58,841 nt of DNA from Acidocella aquatica. GTDB taxonomy: Bacteria; Pseudomonadota; Alphaproteobacteria; Acetobacterales; Acetobacteraceae. Positions within the stretch are counted from its first letter, which is position 1. Each line of letters opens with the position of its first letter. Shown here piece by piece: positions 8,498-17,856 of this stretch. The stretch spans positions 1-58,841 of the forward strand of contig NZ_BSOS01000008.1 in assembly GCF_030160635.1 (NCBI RefSeq). The letters run 5' to 3'. The translations under genes were made by a program, and so were the position numbers. The notes under the pieces were generated by a model. The model ran no database searches and was not told the origin of the DNA. It worked only from the letters and a program-made list of their open reading frames with translations.

Positions 8498-9577
8498 TTA
8501 GGCGATCGTATCCCAGGGCGCGACCTTGGTACCTTTGGTAACGTAGCGGCCATCCACGCGCTTTTGGAACGCTTGCGCCTGTGCGCGCGGATTGTAGAAC
8601 TGGCGGTACCAGATTCTCACCTTGTCGAAGGGCCCGTCGCCGCGCGCCATCATCGGGTTGATGCAGGGGCGTTTGTTGGCCCATATCTCGAAATCCTGCG
8701 CGAAGGCGTCGACGCCGGCTTCCTCGTAGTTGCGGGCCAGCGCGATGTCCGCCGTGGTAGGCTGGGCATTGGCTGTCTTCACGAGCAGGCCGTACCAGAC
8801 CCTGACCCGGCCATCGTCGATCGGCGTGTGCGCGATCAGCATATGGGAAGGGTTGGCGCCGATCATCGCCGATTGGAGAATGCCGGGGCCAGTGTACCAG
8901 GTGTCGTTGGTCATCGGTTCCCCGGCGCCGGTCGCCAAAGTTTTGTGGCCGGCTGACAGCACCTGGCGGCAGACATGCCCGGCGAATTCGTTTTCGAACG
9001 AGACCATGTCGATGGAACCATGGACAGGCTCCAGATGCGCTTTGTCAGCGATGTTATCGACGACCTCCTGCGGGTGACAATCCAGGTCGCCCAGGGTTCG
9101 CACATTCCAGTTGACCCAGTGGAGGGCGTCATAATTCTCAAACGCGGGGAGGCCGTAATCGGGTTCGCCGCCCTCCGGGTCGTACCAGGTCCACAGGCAG
9201 CCCGCGCGTTCTATCACAGTCCAGGTCTTGAGGCGGGCTGCCTTCGGCGGGGAGGCTGGGGAATAGGGGATCTGATTACAGCGGCCATCGGGACCAAACC
9301 GCCAGCCGTGATAGGGGCAGCGGATATTTTCGCCCTCCATATGCATGCCATCCTTAATAACATAGGACGTCGTATTGCGGCCGAGATGTGTACCCATATG
9401 CGGGCAATAAGCCTCAACCATATAGGCCTGTCCGCTTTGGCCGCGGTAAATCACCATGTCCTCACCGAAATAGCGGACGGAAAAGACGCCACTTGCCAAA
9501 TCCTGCGAGCGCGCGGCCATGAACCAGCCGCGCGGGTAAGTAAATTCACCTAGACCGTAATCGCTGGTCTTTGCCAT
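8498..9577 (-). CDS. KshA-like Rieske oxygenase, terminal component (long Rieske linker)
   Basis: Rieske non-haem iron oxygenase of 359 residues in the 3-ketosteroid 9alpha-hydroxylase-like group. The 2Fe-2S ligands are Cys58, His60, Cys87 and His90. The mononuclear iron site is near Asp178, His181 and His186 (DKAHLEPVH). The C-terminal FEIWANKRP and WYRQFYN segments resemble KshA. The gap between the two halves of the Rieske motif is 26 residues, longer than the usual 16-18 and than the 17 in the second Rieske gene here. The start is the ATG at 9577 preceded by GAGGGAGG. No reductase gene lies nearby. The exact substrate position is unknown. Confidence 0.8.
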   Translation of the reverse strand: MAKTSDYGLGEFTYPRGWFMAARSQDLASGVFSVRYFGEDMVIYRGQSGQAYMVEAYCPHMGTHLGRNTTSYVIKDGMHMEGENIRCPYHGWRFGPDGRCNQIPYSPASPPKAARLKTWTVIERAGCLWTWYDPEGGEPDYGLPAFENYDALHWVNWNVRTLGDLDCHPQEVVDNIADKAHLEPVHGSIDMVSFENEFAGHVCRQVLSAGHKTLATGAGEPMTNDTWYTGPGILQSAMIGANPSHMLIAHTPIDDGRVRVWYGLLVKTANAQPTTADIALARNYEEAGVDAFAQDFEIWANKRPCINPMMARGDGPFDKVRIWYRQFYNPRAQAQAFQKRVDGRYVTKGTKVAPWDTIA

Positions 9578-9639
9578 GGTAGCCTCCCTCTGAAATTTGG
9601 GGGTCACCATAGCCGTAAGCGGATTAAATGTATAGATAC

Positions 9640-9712
9640 ATTGCGTATATAATTTATTTATACGAAATTTTATAGTTTAATGCGTATATTTATTTACAAT
9701 AAAATGCGCGCA
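9640..9712. promoter_or_regulatory. Variant dyads upstream of the Rieske gene
   Basis: Two relatives of the 30-bp operator. ATTGCGTATA at 9640-9649 faces TATACGAAAT at 9659-9668 (9 of 10 complementary positions, short spacer). TGCGTA at 9681-9686 faces CGCGCA at 9707-9712 (20-bp spacer). Both lie in the AT-rich region upstream of the minus-strand Rieske gene that starts at 9577. Confidence 0.5.
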
Positions 9713-9756
9713 TAGAATGTTTGTTGTTGTTCTAATCTGCGGGCAGTGACGGATGT

Positions 9757-10533
9757 TCAGTCCTCGAGATCGGGCGCCCAGGCAACGCCGTTGATATGGG
9801 CGCCGCCATCCACGAAAAGCGTGTTGCCGGTCAGGTAGCGCGCATCATCGCTGGCCAGAAACGCCGCGACGCCGCCTATATCGGCTTCAGGTGCGCCGAT
9901 TCTACCCATTGGATTGGCGGCGTTGATACGCTCGATCATGTCTGGTTGCTGGTTCATGATCCGGCGTGTCGAATCGGCCAGCGCCGCAGGGCAGATAATG
10001 TTGCAGCAAATCCCGAAAGACGCCCATTCGCGCGCCGCCGTGCGGGTCAGGGCGCGCAACGCCTCCTTGGCGACATTGTAATCTGCGCTGCCCATGTGCG
10101 CGTTGACGCCGTTGAGCGACGCCATGTTGATCACGCGCCCCCAGTTCTTGGCCTTCATGTTGGGCAGGGCGGCTGTCATCGTCCACTGGCTGGCGAACAC
10201 GCCCATCCGGAGCGATGTTTCGAACTGCGCATCGCTTTTGTGCTCGATCCGGGCCAGGCCCTGTCCGCGCCAGGCGTTGTTGACGAGGATATCGGCGGGT
10301 CCGGCGGCGGCCATCATGGCCAGGACGCTGGCTTTCTGGGTGATGTCGACAGGCAGGAAGCGCGCGTCGCCGCCGGTTAGCGAGATCTCCCTGGCGGTCT
10401 TGCGGCCAGCGGTTTCGTCAAAATCAGCGATAACGACGCGTGCGCCTTCCGCGGCAAAGCGCCGGGCGATGCCTTTGCCTATGCCGTTGGCCGATCCCGT
10501 GATAACCGCATTTCGTCCCGCCAATCTCGACAT
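9757..10533 (-). CDS. SDR family oxidoreductase (NNAW variant)
   Basis: Short-chain dehydrogenase of 258 residues. TGSANGIG forms the nucleotide-binding loop, Ser sits in MASLNG and the catalytic Tyr and Lys in DYNVAK. The structural NNAG motif reads NNAW. The start is set at the ATG at 10533 (MSRLAGRNAV), where the Rossmann strand normally begins; the longer frame to 10584 runs into AT-rich promoter DNA. It is divergent from the SDR at 10668, with a 30-bp dyad between them. Substrate unknown; probably a hydroxy/keto group of a steroid intermediate. Confidence 0.8.
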   Translation of the reverse strand: MSRLAGRNAVITGSANGIGKGIARRFAAEGARVVIADFDETAGRKTAREISLTGGDARFLPVDITQKASVLAMMAAAGPADILVNNAWRGQGLARIEHKSDAQFETSLRMGVFASQWTMTAALPNMKAKNWGRVINMASLNGVNAHMGSADYNVAKEALRALTRTAAREWASFGICCNIICPAALADSTRRIMNQQPDMIERINAANPMGRIGAPEADIGGVAAFLASDDARYLTGNTLFVDGGAHINGVAWAPDLED

Positions 10534-10615
10534 CGCCAGCCTCGCCTTTTTCACTGTTGTCCACCGGTTAAAAATATTGCGCAAATAATTTAATTAGTCT
10601 ATTTAAAAGTTGTTT

Positions 10616-10645
10616 TGCGTAATATAAACAGAATATAAAATCGCA
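10616..10645. promoter_or_regulatory. 30-bp dyad operator, copy 2
   Basis: TGCGTA at 10616-10621 and ATCGCA at 10640-10645, with an 18-bp AT-rich spacer. It lies between the divergent SDR genes starting at 10533 (minus) and 10668 (plus). Confidence 0.6.
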
Positions 10646-10667
10646 TTTATTGGTTTTGGAGGGGCGC

Positions 10668-11426
10668 ATGCGCGGCTTGCAAGGGAAAGTGGGGATTGTT
10701 GCCGGCGGCGGGCGCGGGATCGGCGCGGCGACAGCCAGGCGGCTTGCTGAAGAAGGGGTCTGTGTGGTGATTGGCGATATCGCCGAGGAGTGGGCGGTCA
10801 AGACCGCGGCGGAAATCTCCGCGGCGGGTGGTGCCGCGATCGGTGTGCAACTCGATGGCACAAGGGCTGACTCGCAGGCGGCGATTGTTGCCGCTGCGTT
10901 AGATAAATTTGGGACGCTCGATTTCTACCACTCCAACCTCGCCGGTGGAACCGAGGGAGATATCGATGCGCTCAACTGCACCGAGGAGGTGCTCGACCGC
11001 TCGTTCGCGCTCAATGCGAAAAGCCATTTCCTGGCGACGCAGGCGGCGCTGCCGGTGCTGATCGAGCGCGGCGGCGGCGCAATGATCTACACATCCTCGG
11101 GCGCGGCGATTGCAGGCAACCCGTTTCAGGTCGCCTATCCCATGGCAAAAAACGCCATCCATGCGCTTGTGCGTCATGTTGCGCGTAAATATGGCAAGAA
11201 GGGCATTCGAGCCAATGGCATTTGCCCTGGCTTGGTGTTGACGGAGGCGGTGGCCCAGCATCTCTCGGAGGATTATGTTCAGACCTCGCTGAAGGCGCTG
11301 CCGCATACCCGGCTTGGCAAACCAGAGGATATCGCCGGGGCTGTCGCGTTCCTCGCCTCGGGTGACGGCGAGTGGGTGAATGGCCAGGTGTGGCATGTAA
11401 ACGGCGGCTCGCTCCAGCGTGATTGA
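10668..11426 (+). CDS. SDR family oxidoreductase (altered NNAG region)
   Basis: Short-chain dehydrogenase of 252 residues starting at the ATG at 10668, with GGAGGGG 5-11 bp upstream. Features are AGGGRGIG near 12-19 as the cofactor loop, TSSGAAI carrying the catalytic Ser, and YPMAK carrying the Tyr and Lys. The segment that normally reads NNAG reads SNLAG. The C-terminus VWHVNGGS is typical. The enzyme should use NAD(P), but the substrate cannot be told. It is followed after 157 bp by another SDR with its own dyad. Confidence 0.8.
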   Translation: MRGLQGKVGIVAGGGRGIGAATARRLAEEGVCVVIGDIAEEWAVKTAAEISAAGGAAIGVQLDGTRADSQAAIVAAALDKFGTLDFYHSNLAGGTEGDIDALNCTEEVLDRSFALNAKSHFLATQAALPVLIERGGGAMIYTSSGAAIAGNPFQVAYPMAKNAIHALVRHVARKYGKKGIRANGICPGLVLTEAVAQHLSEDYVQTSLKALPHTRLGKPEDIAGAVAFLASGDGEWVNGQVWHVNGGSLQRD

Positions 11427-11496
11427 CCGGCTAACCGGGGTTGCGTGTCCGGGTGGTTTGCGCAAGATGCGTCTGGCTTGTTGATTTTTGATGATA

Positions 11497-11526
11497 TGCG
11501 TAAATCTTATGTGTTGTTTATCCGCA
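11497..11526. promoter_or_regulatory. 30-bp dyad operator, copy 3
   Basis: TGCGTA at 11497-11502 and TCCGCA at 11521-11526, spacer 18 bp. It lies 57 bp before the SDR start at 11584, in the AT-rich gap after the preceding gene. Confidence 0.6.
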
Positions 11527-11583
11527 TAAACCGTGTTATCAGCCAAAAGAATCTGGTTAGTATACAAAAATTGTGGAGAGGAA

Positions 11584-12456
11584 ATGACGACTCGCAAGGT
11601 TGCGCTGGTTACCGGAGCAAGCCGTGGCGCCGGGCGTGGTATTGCTCGCGGGTTCGGTGAGCTTGGCTACACCGTTTATGTCACGGGCCGGACGGTTTCT
11701 CCCGGTGATGCCAAGGGCTGGGACGGTTCGGTTCTGCCGGGCACGGTGGCGGAGGCAGCGCAGGAGGTGACTCGGGCTGGTGGCAGGGGGGTTGCTGTGG
11801 TTTGTGACCATGCCGATGATGCCCAGGTCGCGGCCTTGTTCGAACGGATCAGGAGCGAGGTTGGAAGACTTGATGTTCTGGTCAATAACGCCACCTACAT
11901 CCATCGGCAGTTGATCGAGAAAATGCCTTTCTGGGAAAAGGAGCTGGATGCGGTGCGCATCCTCGATGTGGGGTTGCGTTCGGCCTATGTGGCGAGCTGG
12001 CACGCGGCGCGCATGATGGTTCCCCAGGGCAGTGGGGTAATTGCCTTTGGCTCTTCGTTCGGTGGTACGTGTTATATGCACGGTCCCGCCTATGGCGCGC
12101 AGAAGGCGGGCGTTGACAAGCTGGCCCATGATATGGAGCATGATCTGCGCGGCACCGGCGTGATCGCTGTCTCGGTCTGGATGGGACCGCTGGTGACGGA
12201 GCGTTCGCTGATCGCGCGTGAGACCAATCCGGAGCAGTATGAAGATTTCCTCAAGGACGCAGAAAATCCTGAATTTACCGCTCATATAATCGATGCGATT
12301 TCGCGCGCGCCCAATCGCGGCGAGCTTTCCGGGCAAACGCTGGTCGGCGCAGAAATTGCCCGTGAGCTTAGCGTGACTGACCGCGGCAAGGAGCGCCCTT
12401 CCTACCGCGAAATGCTTGGCAGCCCGCGTCCCAAAAACCCTGCGGCGGTTTACTGA
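11584..12456 (+). CDS. SDR family oxidoreductase, DHRS1-like
   Basis: Extended-length SDR of 290 residues, resembling the DHRS1-like group (an extra stretch after the second strand with GWDGSVLPGT). The cofactor loop is TGASRGAGRG, NNAG reads NNAT, the catalytic Ser is in FGSSFGG and Tyr/Lys in YGAQK. The start is the ATG at 11584 after GGAGAGGAA; the longer frame enters the promoter. The C-terminal tail extends about 40 residues beyond a classical SDR. The substrate is unknown. It precedes the acyl-CoA ligase operon by 133 bp that shows no recognised promoter dyad, so read-through is possible. Confidence 0.8.
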   Translation: MTTRKVALVTGASRGAGRGIARGFGELGYTVYVTGRTVSPGDAKGWDGSVLPGTVAEAAQEVTRAGGRGVAVVCDHADDAQVAALFERIRSEVGRLDVLVNNATYIHRQLIEKMPFWEKELDAVRILDVGLRSAYVASWHAARMMVPQGSGVIAFGSSFGGTCYMHGPAYGAQKAGVDKLAHDMEHDLRGTGVIAVSVWMGPLVTERSLIARETNPEQYEDFLKDAENPEFTAHIIDAISRAPNRGELSGQTLVGAEIARELSVTDRGKERPSYREMLGSPRPKNPAAVY

Positions 12457-12589
12457 TGGCCGCGCGATTTCATTTTTTTGGCTTCGCGCCGAGCAGGATG
12501 CGGGAATACTGGAGTCGCGGGATGGAGGCGGCGGGCCATGAGCGTAGGCGGGATTGCCAGCGTGCTAAACACAGCATGGTGCATGCGTC

Positions 12590-14257
12590 ATGAATCGCAT
12601 TGATCCTGTTTTTGCCGAGGTTACGGCGGCTGGTTCACCGTTCGAAATTATTGAGCGCGATGGCCTGCGGCAGTTTGCTCATGCCCTGCCTGATCTTAAT
12701 CTGATGATCGAGGCCGCGCGGCGGCATGGCGACAAAACGTTCCTGGTCGATTTTTCGTCGGACGGGACTGAGCGGCGTCTGAGCTTCAATCAGATGTTTG
12801 CGTGGCGCGACCAGCTCGTTCCGATGCTTGGGATCAGGCGGGGCGAGCGCGTGGCAATCTGCATGCGCAACCGGGCGGAATGGATGGTCGCGTTTCTTGC
12901 GGTCATCAAGGCAGGCGGTGTTGCGGCCCTCATCAACAGCCGCGGTTCGCCTGCTGAGCTGGTGGCGATGGTTGAGGATGTCTCGCCATTACTGGTGCTG
13001 ATTGATAGCCGGCGCGCGGCCTTGCTTCGCGAGGGCGGCTATGCGGGCCGCATGCTTGATCTGACGAAGCCCTTCGATGCGGATGAGATTGACCGGCGGA
13101 CGCGCGCGCCGGCTGATGATCCAGGTGTTGCCAGCGCGTTGGACCCTTGCTCCATCCTTTTCACCTCAGGCACTACTGGGCGGGTTAAAGGAGTGGTGCT
13201 GACCCATCGCAGTCTGATCACCGGGTTGATGGCGACCCAACTTTCCGGCATGATGGTTCTGCACAACATGGCGCGCGCACACGGCGTGACGGTGCGGGAG
13301 ATCCTCGAGAAGCTGCCGCAGCAGGCGGTGTTGCTGGTCTATCCGCTGTTCCATGTCTCTGGGCTGGGTTCGACATTTCTATCGCCGCTGTTCGCGGGCT
13401 CCAAGGTCGTGATCATGCGCCGGTGGGACGCACAGGACGCGGTTCAGCTGATTGAGCGTGAACATATCACCCAGCTTACTGCGGTGCCGACGATGCTGTG
13501 GGATATGTTGCACCGTGCGACGCTGGGCGATGCGAATCTCTCCTCCCTGCGCAATATCGCCTCGGGCGGCCAGGCTTTTCCGGTCAACCTTCTGGACGAA
13601 ATTCGCTCGGCCTGCCCACAGGCCGTGATGGGCACGGGCTATGGCATGACCGAGGCCGCGGGGGCCATTGCCCAGGCTGTCGGAGAGGATTTCACTTGCA
13701 AGCCTGCATCAGCCGGACGGGTGCTGCCGTTGGCGGATGTGCGGATTGTCTCGCCGGATTTAAGCGAAATGCCAGCTGGGCAGAGCGGTGAGATTCAGGT
13801 GCGTGGTGCCATGGTCATGCAGGGCTACTGGGACCGGCCAGAGGACACCGCCGCCGCTTTTGCGGATGGCAGTTGGCTCCGCACGGGAGATATCGGCTAT
13901 GTGGATGAGGAAGGCTATATCTTCATCATCGACCGGATAAAGGACATGGTCATTTCGGGCGGTGAGAATATCTACTGCGCCGAGGTTGAGCGCGTGCTGG
14001 GCCAGATGCCGGGAATCAAGGAATGCGCGGCCTTCGGAATTCCCGATGAGCGCCTCGGGGAGCTTCTTGTCGCGGCCGTCGTGGCGGATAATGAGAACGA
14101 ACAAGCCGTCATCCATTGGGTGGCCGAGAGGCTTGCCCGCTATAAGGCGCCTGGACGTGTTGCCTTTAGCAAGGAGCGGCTGCCGCGCAATCATCTGAGC
14201 AAGGTGGATAAAGTGGCCTTGCGCCAGGCGTGGCCAAAATTGATTGGAGAAAAATGA
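12590..14257 (+). CDS. AMP-dependent acyl-CoA synthetase (class I adenylate-forming)
   Basis: Adenylate-forming ligase of 555 residues that would activate a carboxylic acid to its CoA thioester. Visible features are the phosphate-binding loop FTSGTTGRVKG near 185-195, a GYGMTE motif, TGDIGY and the C-terminal hinge and lysine region RNHLSKVDK. The segment between the P-loop and the PLFHVSG motif carries an insertion of about 25 residues. It is distinct from the FadD3-like ligase at 34.7 kb, so the locus has two ligases. Its place in an operon with Rieske and amidase genes suggests an early acid, for example a side-chain or conjugate-derived acid, but that is inference. Confidence 0.85.
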   Translation: MNRIDPVFAEVTAAGSPFEIIERDGLRQFAHALPDLNLMIEAARRHGDKTFLVDFSSDGTERRLSFNQMFAWRDQLVPMLGIRRGERVAICMRNRAEWMVAFLAVIKAGGVAALINSRGSPAELVAMVEDVSPLLVLIDSRRAALLREGGYAGRMLDLTKPFDADEIDRRTRAPADDPGVASALDPCSILFTSGTTGRVKGVVLTHRSLITGLMATQLSGMMVLHNMARAHGVTVREILEKLPQQAVLLVYPLFHVSGLGSTFLSPLFAGSKVVIMRRWDAQDAVQLIEREHITQLTAVPTMLWDMLHRATLGDANLSSLRNIASGGQAFPVNLLDEIRSACPQAVMGTGYGMTEAAGAIAQAVGEDFTCKPASAGRVLPLADVRIVSPDLSEMPAGQSGEIQVRGAMVMQGYWDRPEDTAAAFADGSWLRTGDIGYVDEEGYIFIIDRIKDMVISGGENIYCAEVERVLGQMPGIKECAAFGIPDERLGELLVAAVVADNENEQAVIHWVAERLARYKAPGRVAFSKERLPRNHLSKVDKVALRQAWPKLIGEK

Positions 14258-14258
14258 T

Positions 14259-15128
14259 ATGGCAATGCCAACGGATATTAAGATCATTGATTGCATGCTG
14301 GGGATTCCTGAAGCAGAAGACCGCTCGGACTGGTTTGCCGCGTTCCGCCCGCTTATCAGGGATGAGCAGACGCTGAAGCAATTCTCCATGCCCGCGCAAT
14401 ATATGTTCAAGGATATTCCACAAGCGGGCGGCGTGGATGATTTTGTGAAATGGACCGTTGAGCAGATGGATCGGTTCAATGTTGAAAGGGCGTTGGTTGG
14501 TTGGAACGCAAGTGCCACCTCCTACCGTGCGAAGGAGAAACATGGGAACCGCTTTTTCTTTGACTTGCCGTGCGATCCCAACAAGGGCATGGAGGAAGTA
14601 CGCCGTATCAAGCGCATTCATGCTGAAGTTGGTTTGTCGGCGATCAGTATTTTTCCGGCGGGCACATTTCCGCAGATTCCCATCAATCATAAATACATGT
14701 TTCCACTTTATGCCTGCGCTGAGGAACTGGGACTTCCCGTTCTGCTCAATGTAGGAATTCCAGGTCCGCGGATTCCGATGGAGGCGCAAAAAGTCGAGCA
14801 TCTCGATGAAATATGCTGGTTTTTTCCAAATCTGAAAATCGTGATGCGTCACGGAGCGGAACCTTGGGAGGCGCTGGCCGTGAAGCTGATGCTCAAATGG
14901 CCGAATCTTTATTATTCGACCAGTGCCTTCGCGCCCAAGCATTACCCGAAAGCGATCATCGACTTTGCGAATACGCGCGGCGCCGAAAAGATCATCTATG
15001 CCGGGTATTTCCCGATGGGGCTGAGCCTCGAGCGCATCTTCGGCGATATGGTGAATGTTCCGTTCAAGGATGAGGTTTGGCCAAAGTTCTTGCGTGAGAA
15101 TGCCATCAACGTTTTCAATCTTAAATAA
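14259..15128 (+). CDS. Amidohydrolase-2-like TIM-barrel protein lacking usual metal ligands
   Basis: Protein of 290 residues resembling the amidohydrolase-2 (COG2159) TIM barrel. Evidence is the N-terminal IIDCMLGIPEAED strand and the later segments LLNVGIPGP and VMRHGAEPW. The start is the ATG at 14259, one base after the stop of the ligase gene, with GGAGA upstream. The N-terminal His-x-His metal motif reads CML, and the usual GSDYP-type Asp motif reads AGYFP. Only a His in MRHGAEPW remains recognisable, so normal metal hydrolysis is doubtful. It may be a decarboxylase- or hydratase-like relative or a non-catalytic partner. Confidence 0.65.
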   Translation: MAMPTDIKIIDCMLGIPEAEDRSDWFAAFRPLIRDEQTLKQFSMPAQYMFKDIPQAGGVDDFVKWTVEQMDRFNVERALVGWNASATSYRAKEKHGNRFFFDLPCDPNKGMEEVRRIKRIHAEVGLSAISIFPAGTFPQIPINHKYMFPLYACAEELGLPVLLNVGIPGPRIPMEAQKVEHLDEICWFFPNLKIVMRHGAEPWEALAVKLMLKWPNLYYSTSAFAPKHYPKAIIDFANTRGAEKIIYAGYFPMGLSLERIFGDMVNVPFKDEVWPKFLRENAINVFNLK

Positions 15129-15145
15129 AAATTTGGAGGTATCAC

Positions 15146-16231
15146 ATGTCCGACGTTCACAAGAGCGATGCCACTGATGCCCGCACGCCGTCAGTTGCGG
15201 TTTGGCAGGTGCTTGAAAAACTTAAAGGGCAGGAGTTGATCGACTGGAGGCTGGCCGAAACCACGGGCCGGGCGTCCGTTGAGGAGCGCAATCTCAATAT
15301 AGGGTTGCCGTTCGGATGGTATCCAATCGAGCTATCGGCCAATCTTGCTTGCGGCGAGGTGGAGCCCCTTCGCTATTTTTCCAAGGATCTTGCCATGTGG
15401 CGTGGCGAGAACGGTCAGGTTCATATCGTCGATGCCTATTGCAAGCATCTTGGCGCGCATATGGGGCATGGCGGAAAAGTTCATGGTGATTTGCTGGAAT
15501 GTCCGTTTCATTCATGGCGTTACGATGGCGCTGAAGGTGTGGTGAAGGAAATTCCTTACGCACGCGTGATTCCGCCGCAGGTGAAGCGCAAATGCATCCG
15601 TACCTGGCATGTCACCGAGGCGAACCGCTGGATTTGGGCCTGGTATCATCCGCAGGACGCAGCACCTCTTTGGGAGGTCGCGCTGCTCCCTGAGGCCAGC
15701 GACCCGAGTTGGACCGATTACGAGGTTCATGAGTGGAACGTGTGGGGGTCGATCCAGAACATGGCGGAGAACGGCGTTGATGTCGCCCATTTTCGCTACA
15801 TTCACGGCACCGCCAATGTGCCGCTCGGCGAGCTTCGTTGGGGCGAATGGGGGCGCGGTGCTGATGTGAAGGCCAAGATGGGTACTCCCTGGGGCGAGGT
15901 CGATGGCTGCATCAGCTATGACACCATGGGGCCAGGCCAGAGCTGGACGCGCTTTACCGGCATCTGTGAAACGCTGCTGGTCGCCTGTCTCGCGCCGGTT
16001 GAACTTGACCATGTTCATGTCCGCTTTTGTTTCACCCAGCCGCGGGCGCAGGCGGAAGGTGAGCGCGCCGGTGTGGCGAAGGCGATTATCCGTGATATTT
16101 GTAAGCAGTTCGATCAGGACAAGGTGGTCTGGGATCGGCAGAAATATGAAACGAACCCGATTATTTGCGACGGGGACGGCCCCATTCCGCAGTTTCGTCA
16201 GTTCTATTCCCGTTATTATCCCAAGACATGA
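15146..16231 (+). CDS. KshA-like Rieske oxygenase, terminal component
   Basis: Second Rieske non-haem iron oxygenase, 361 residues. The 2Fe-2S ligands are Cys99, His101, Cys119 and His122, with the normal 17-residue gap. The iron-site segment GVDVAHFRYIH gives His215 and His220. The C-terminus DGDGPIPQFRQFYSRYY resembles ketosteroid 9alpha-hydroxylase and cholesterol-desaturase relatives. GGAGG lies 8 bp before the ATG. It sits between the amidohydrolase-like and amidase genes in a tight operon. With the gene at 8498 it gives two oxygenases and no reductase in the window, so one may act at C9 and the other elsewhere on the nucleus or side chain. Confidence 0.8.
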   Translation: MSDVHKSDATDARTPSVAVWQVLEKLKGQELIDWRLAETTGRASVEERNLNIGLPFGWYPIELSANLACGEVEPLRYFSKDLAMWRGENGQVHIVDAYCKHLGAHMGHGGKVHGDLLECPFHSWRYDGAEGVVKEIPYARVIPPQVKRKCIRTWHVTEANRWIWAWYHPQDAAPLWEVALLPEASDPSWTDYEVHEWNVWGSIQNMAENGVDVAHFRYIHGTANVPLGELRWGEWGRGADVKAKMGTPWGEVDGCISYDTMGPGQSWTRFTGICETLLVACLAPVELDHVHVRFCFTQPRAQAEGERAGVAKAIIRDICKQFDQDKVVWDRQKYETNPIICDGDGPIPQFRQFYSRYYPKT

Positions 16232-16284
16232 AACGGGATCGGAATAACCGGAATTATGACCACCACCAAGACAAGGAAGCTATC

Positions 16285-17817
16285 ATGACGCGCAGAGATA
16301 TGTTGGGGACATCCGTGGCTGCGCTCGCGGCGGCCACGGCTACCACGGCAAAAGCGGATATGCAGCCGAACGCATCACCGCAGGCGGGTATTCTCGATGA
16401 TTATGATGCGCTGGGACTGGCGAAACTCGTCCGCGATAAGCAGGTCACCCCGGGCGAGTTACTCGAAGAGGCCATCGCGCGCGCCGAGGCGATGAATCCG
16501 CTTTTTAATTTCATGGAACAAAAAAATTACGACTTTGCCAGGGCTGCCATCAAGCAGGGTCTGCCGCAGGGGGCCTTCACCGGGGTGCCATGGCTGCTGA
16601 AGGATTTGCACACCTACCTTGAGGGGACGGTGACCCAGAATGGTAGCCGCTTCTATAAAGGTGATGTGGCGACGTTCACCTCGGATCTGGTCAAGCGGCA
16701 TGAGCAGGCCGGTTTTGTCATTTTCGGAAAGACAACCTGCCCCGAATTCGGATTGACGGGAACGACCGAAAACAAGGTGACCGGCGATACCCGCAATCCA
16801 TGGAATCCTCATTATATCTCGGGCGGTTCCTCCGGCGGCGCGGCAACGGCGATTGCGGCCGGTGTTCTGCCTGCGGCTCATGCGACCGATGGCGGAGGTT
16901 CGATCCGCATTCCATCGTCGTGCTGCGGGCTTTTCGGGATGAAGCCTAGCCGTGGACGGGTGCCGATGGGACCACCTCATACGGAGGGATGGGGGGGGCT
17001 ATCGGTGGAGCATGCCATCAGCCGAACTGTTCGAGATTCCGCGGCCGTCATGGACGTGACGTGGGGACTTGAACCGGGTTCGCGTTATAGCGCGCCGGCA
17101 CCGGATGGCACGTTTCTCTCGCAGGTGGGGCGTTCTCCGGGCCGCCTTCGCATTGCCTTGATGGTCGCGCCGCTTTCCCATTGTCCGGTAGACCCGGAAT
17201 GTGCCGCCGCCGCGCGCGCCGCGGCGCATCTTTGTGAATCTCTTGGGCATTATGTTGAAGAAGCCGCACCCGTTATCGACGTTGCGGCTCTGGGTGAGGG
17301 AGCTTTCGCTGTTATCAGTGCATCGTTGGCGGTGGAAATCGAGAACCGCGCCAAGGCAACCGGGATCGTGCCGGGGCCGGATGTTCTGGAGCCCATCACG
17401 CTTGCCTTCCTGGCTTACGGCCAGCACGTATCCGGAGCGGATTTCGTCAAAGGCAACAACGCATTCCAAGCCGCCGCGGTTGCGATGAGCAATTTCATGC
17501 AGAATTACGATGTGATCTTAACGCCAACGCTGGCTGAGCCGCCTCTGCCTCTGGGGCAGATCGGCCTTTCGCCAGGTGTTAATTTCGAGACCTGGGGCAA
17601 GCGTGCCGCTCAATTCACGCCGTTTACCCAGATTGCCAACATGACGGGGCAGCCTGCCATGTCCGTTCCGCTTTCGATGTCAAGCAAAGGGTTGCCGATC
17701 GGCATACAATTTATCGGCCGCTATGGGCAGGAAGCCTTGCTGTTCCGTTTGGCGGGCCAGCTTGAGCAGGCGGCACCCTGGAAAGACCGGCGCCCGCCTC
17801 ACCTGACGGCTGCATAA
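16285..17817 (+). CDS. Amidase-signature hydrolase with Tat-type leader
   Basis: Amidase-signature enzyme of 511 residues that cleaves C-N amide bonds. The Ser-cisSer-Lys triad is Lys106 (WLLKD), Ser182 (GGSSGG) and Ser206 (DGGGSIRIP). The start is the ATG at 16285. The N-terminus [17 protein letters not shown] followed by an Ala-rich stretch to about residue 24 looks like a twin-arginine leader, suggesting export to the periplasm. A longer frame from 16165 overlaps the Rieske gene and would bury this leader. In a steroid island a periplasmic amidase could remove an amide-linked group, for example from a conjugated bile salt; this is inference. Confidence 0.85.
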   Translation: MTRRDMLGTSVAALAAATATTAKADMQPNASPQAGILDDYDALGLAKLVRDKQVTPGELLEEAIARAEAMNPLFNFMEQKNYDFARAAIKQGLPQGAFTGVPWLLKDLHTYLEGTVTQNGSRFYKGDVATFTSDLVKRHEQAGFVIFGKTTCPEFGLTGTTENKVTGDTRNPWNPHYISGGSSGGAATAIAAGVLPAAHATDGGGSIRIPSSCCGLFGMKPSRGRVPMGPPHTEGWGGLSVEHAISRTVRDSAAVMDVTWGLEPGSRYSAPAPDGTFLSQVGRSPGRLRIALMVAPLSHCPVDPECAAAARAAAHLCESLGHYVEEAAPVIDVAALGEGAFAVISASLAVEIENRAKATGIVPGPDVLEPITLAFLAYGQHVSGADFVKGNNAFQAAAVAMSNFMQNYDVILTPTLAEPPLPLGQIGLSPGVNFETWGKRAAQFTPFTQIANMTGQPAMSVPLSMSSKGLPIGIQFIGRYGQEALLFRLAGQLEQAAPWKDRRPPHLTAA

Positions 17818-17856
17818 TTCAAGGCTGCAAGGGGCAGGGGATAGGAGCCTTCGTTG

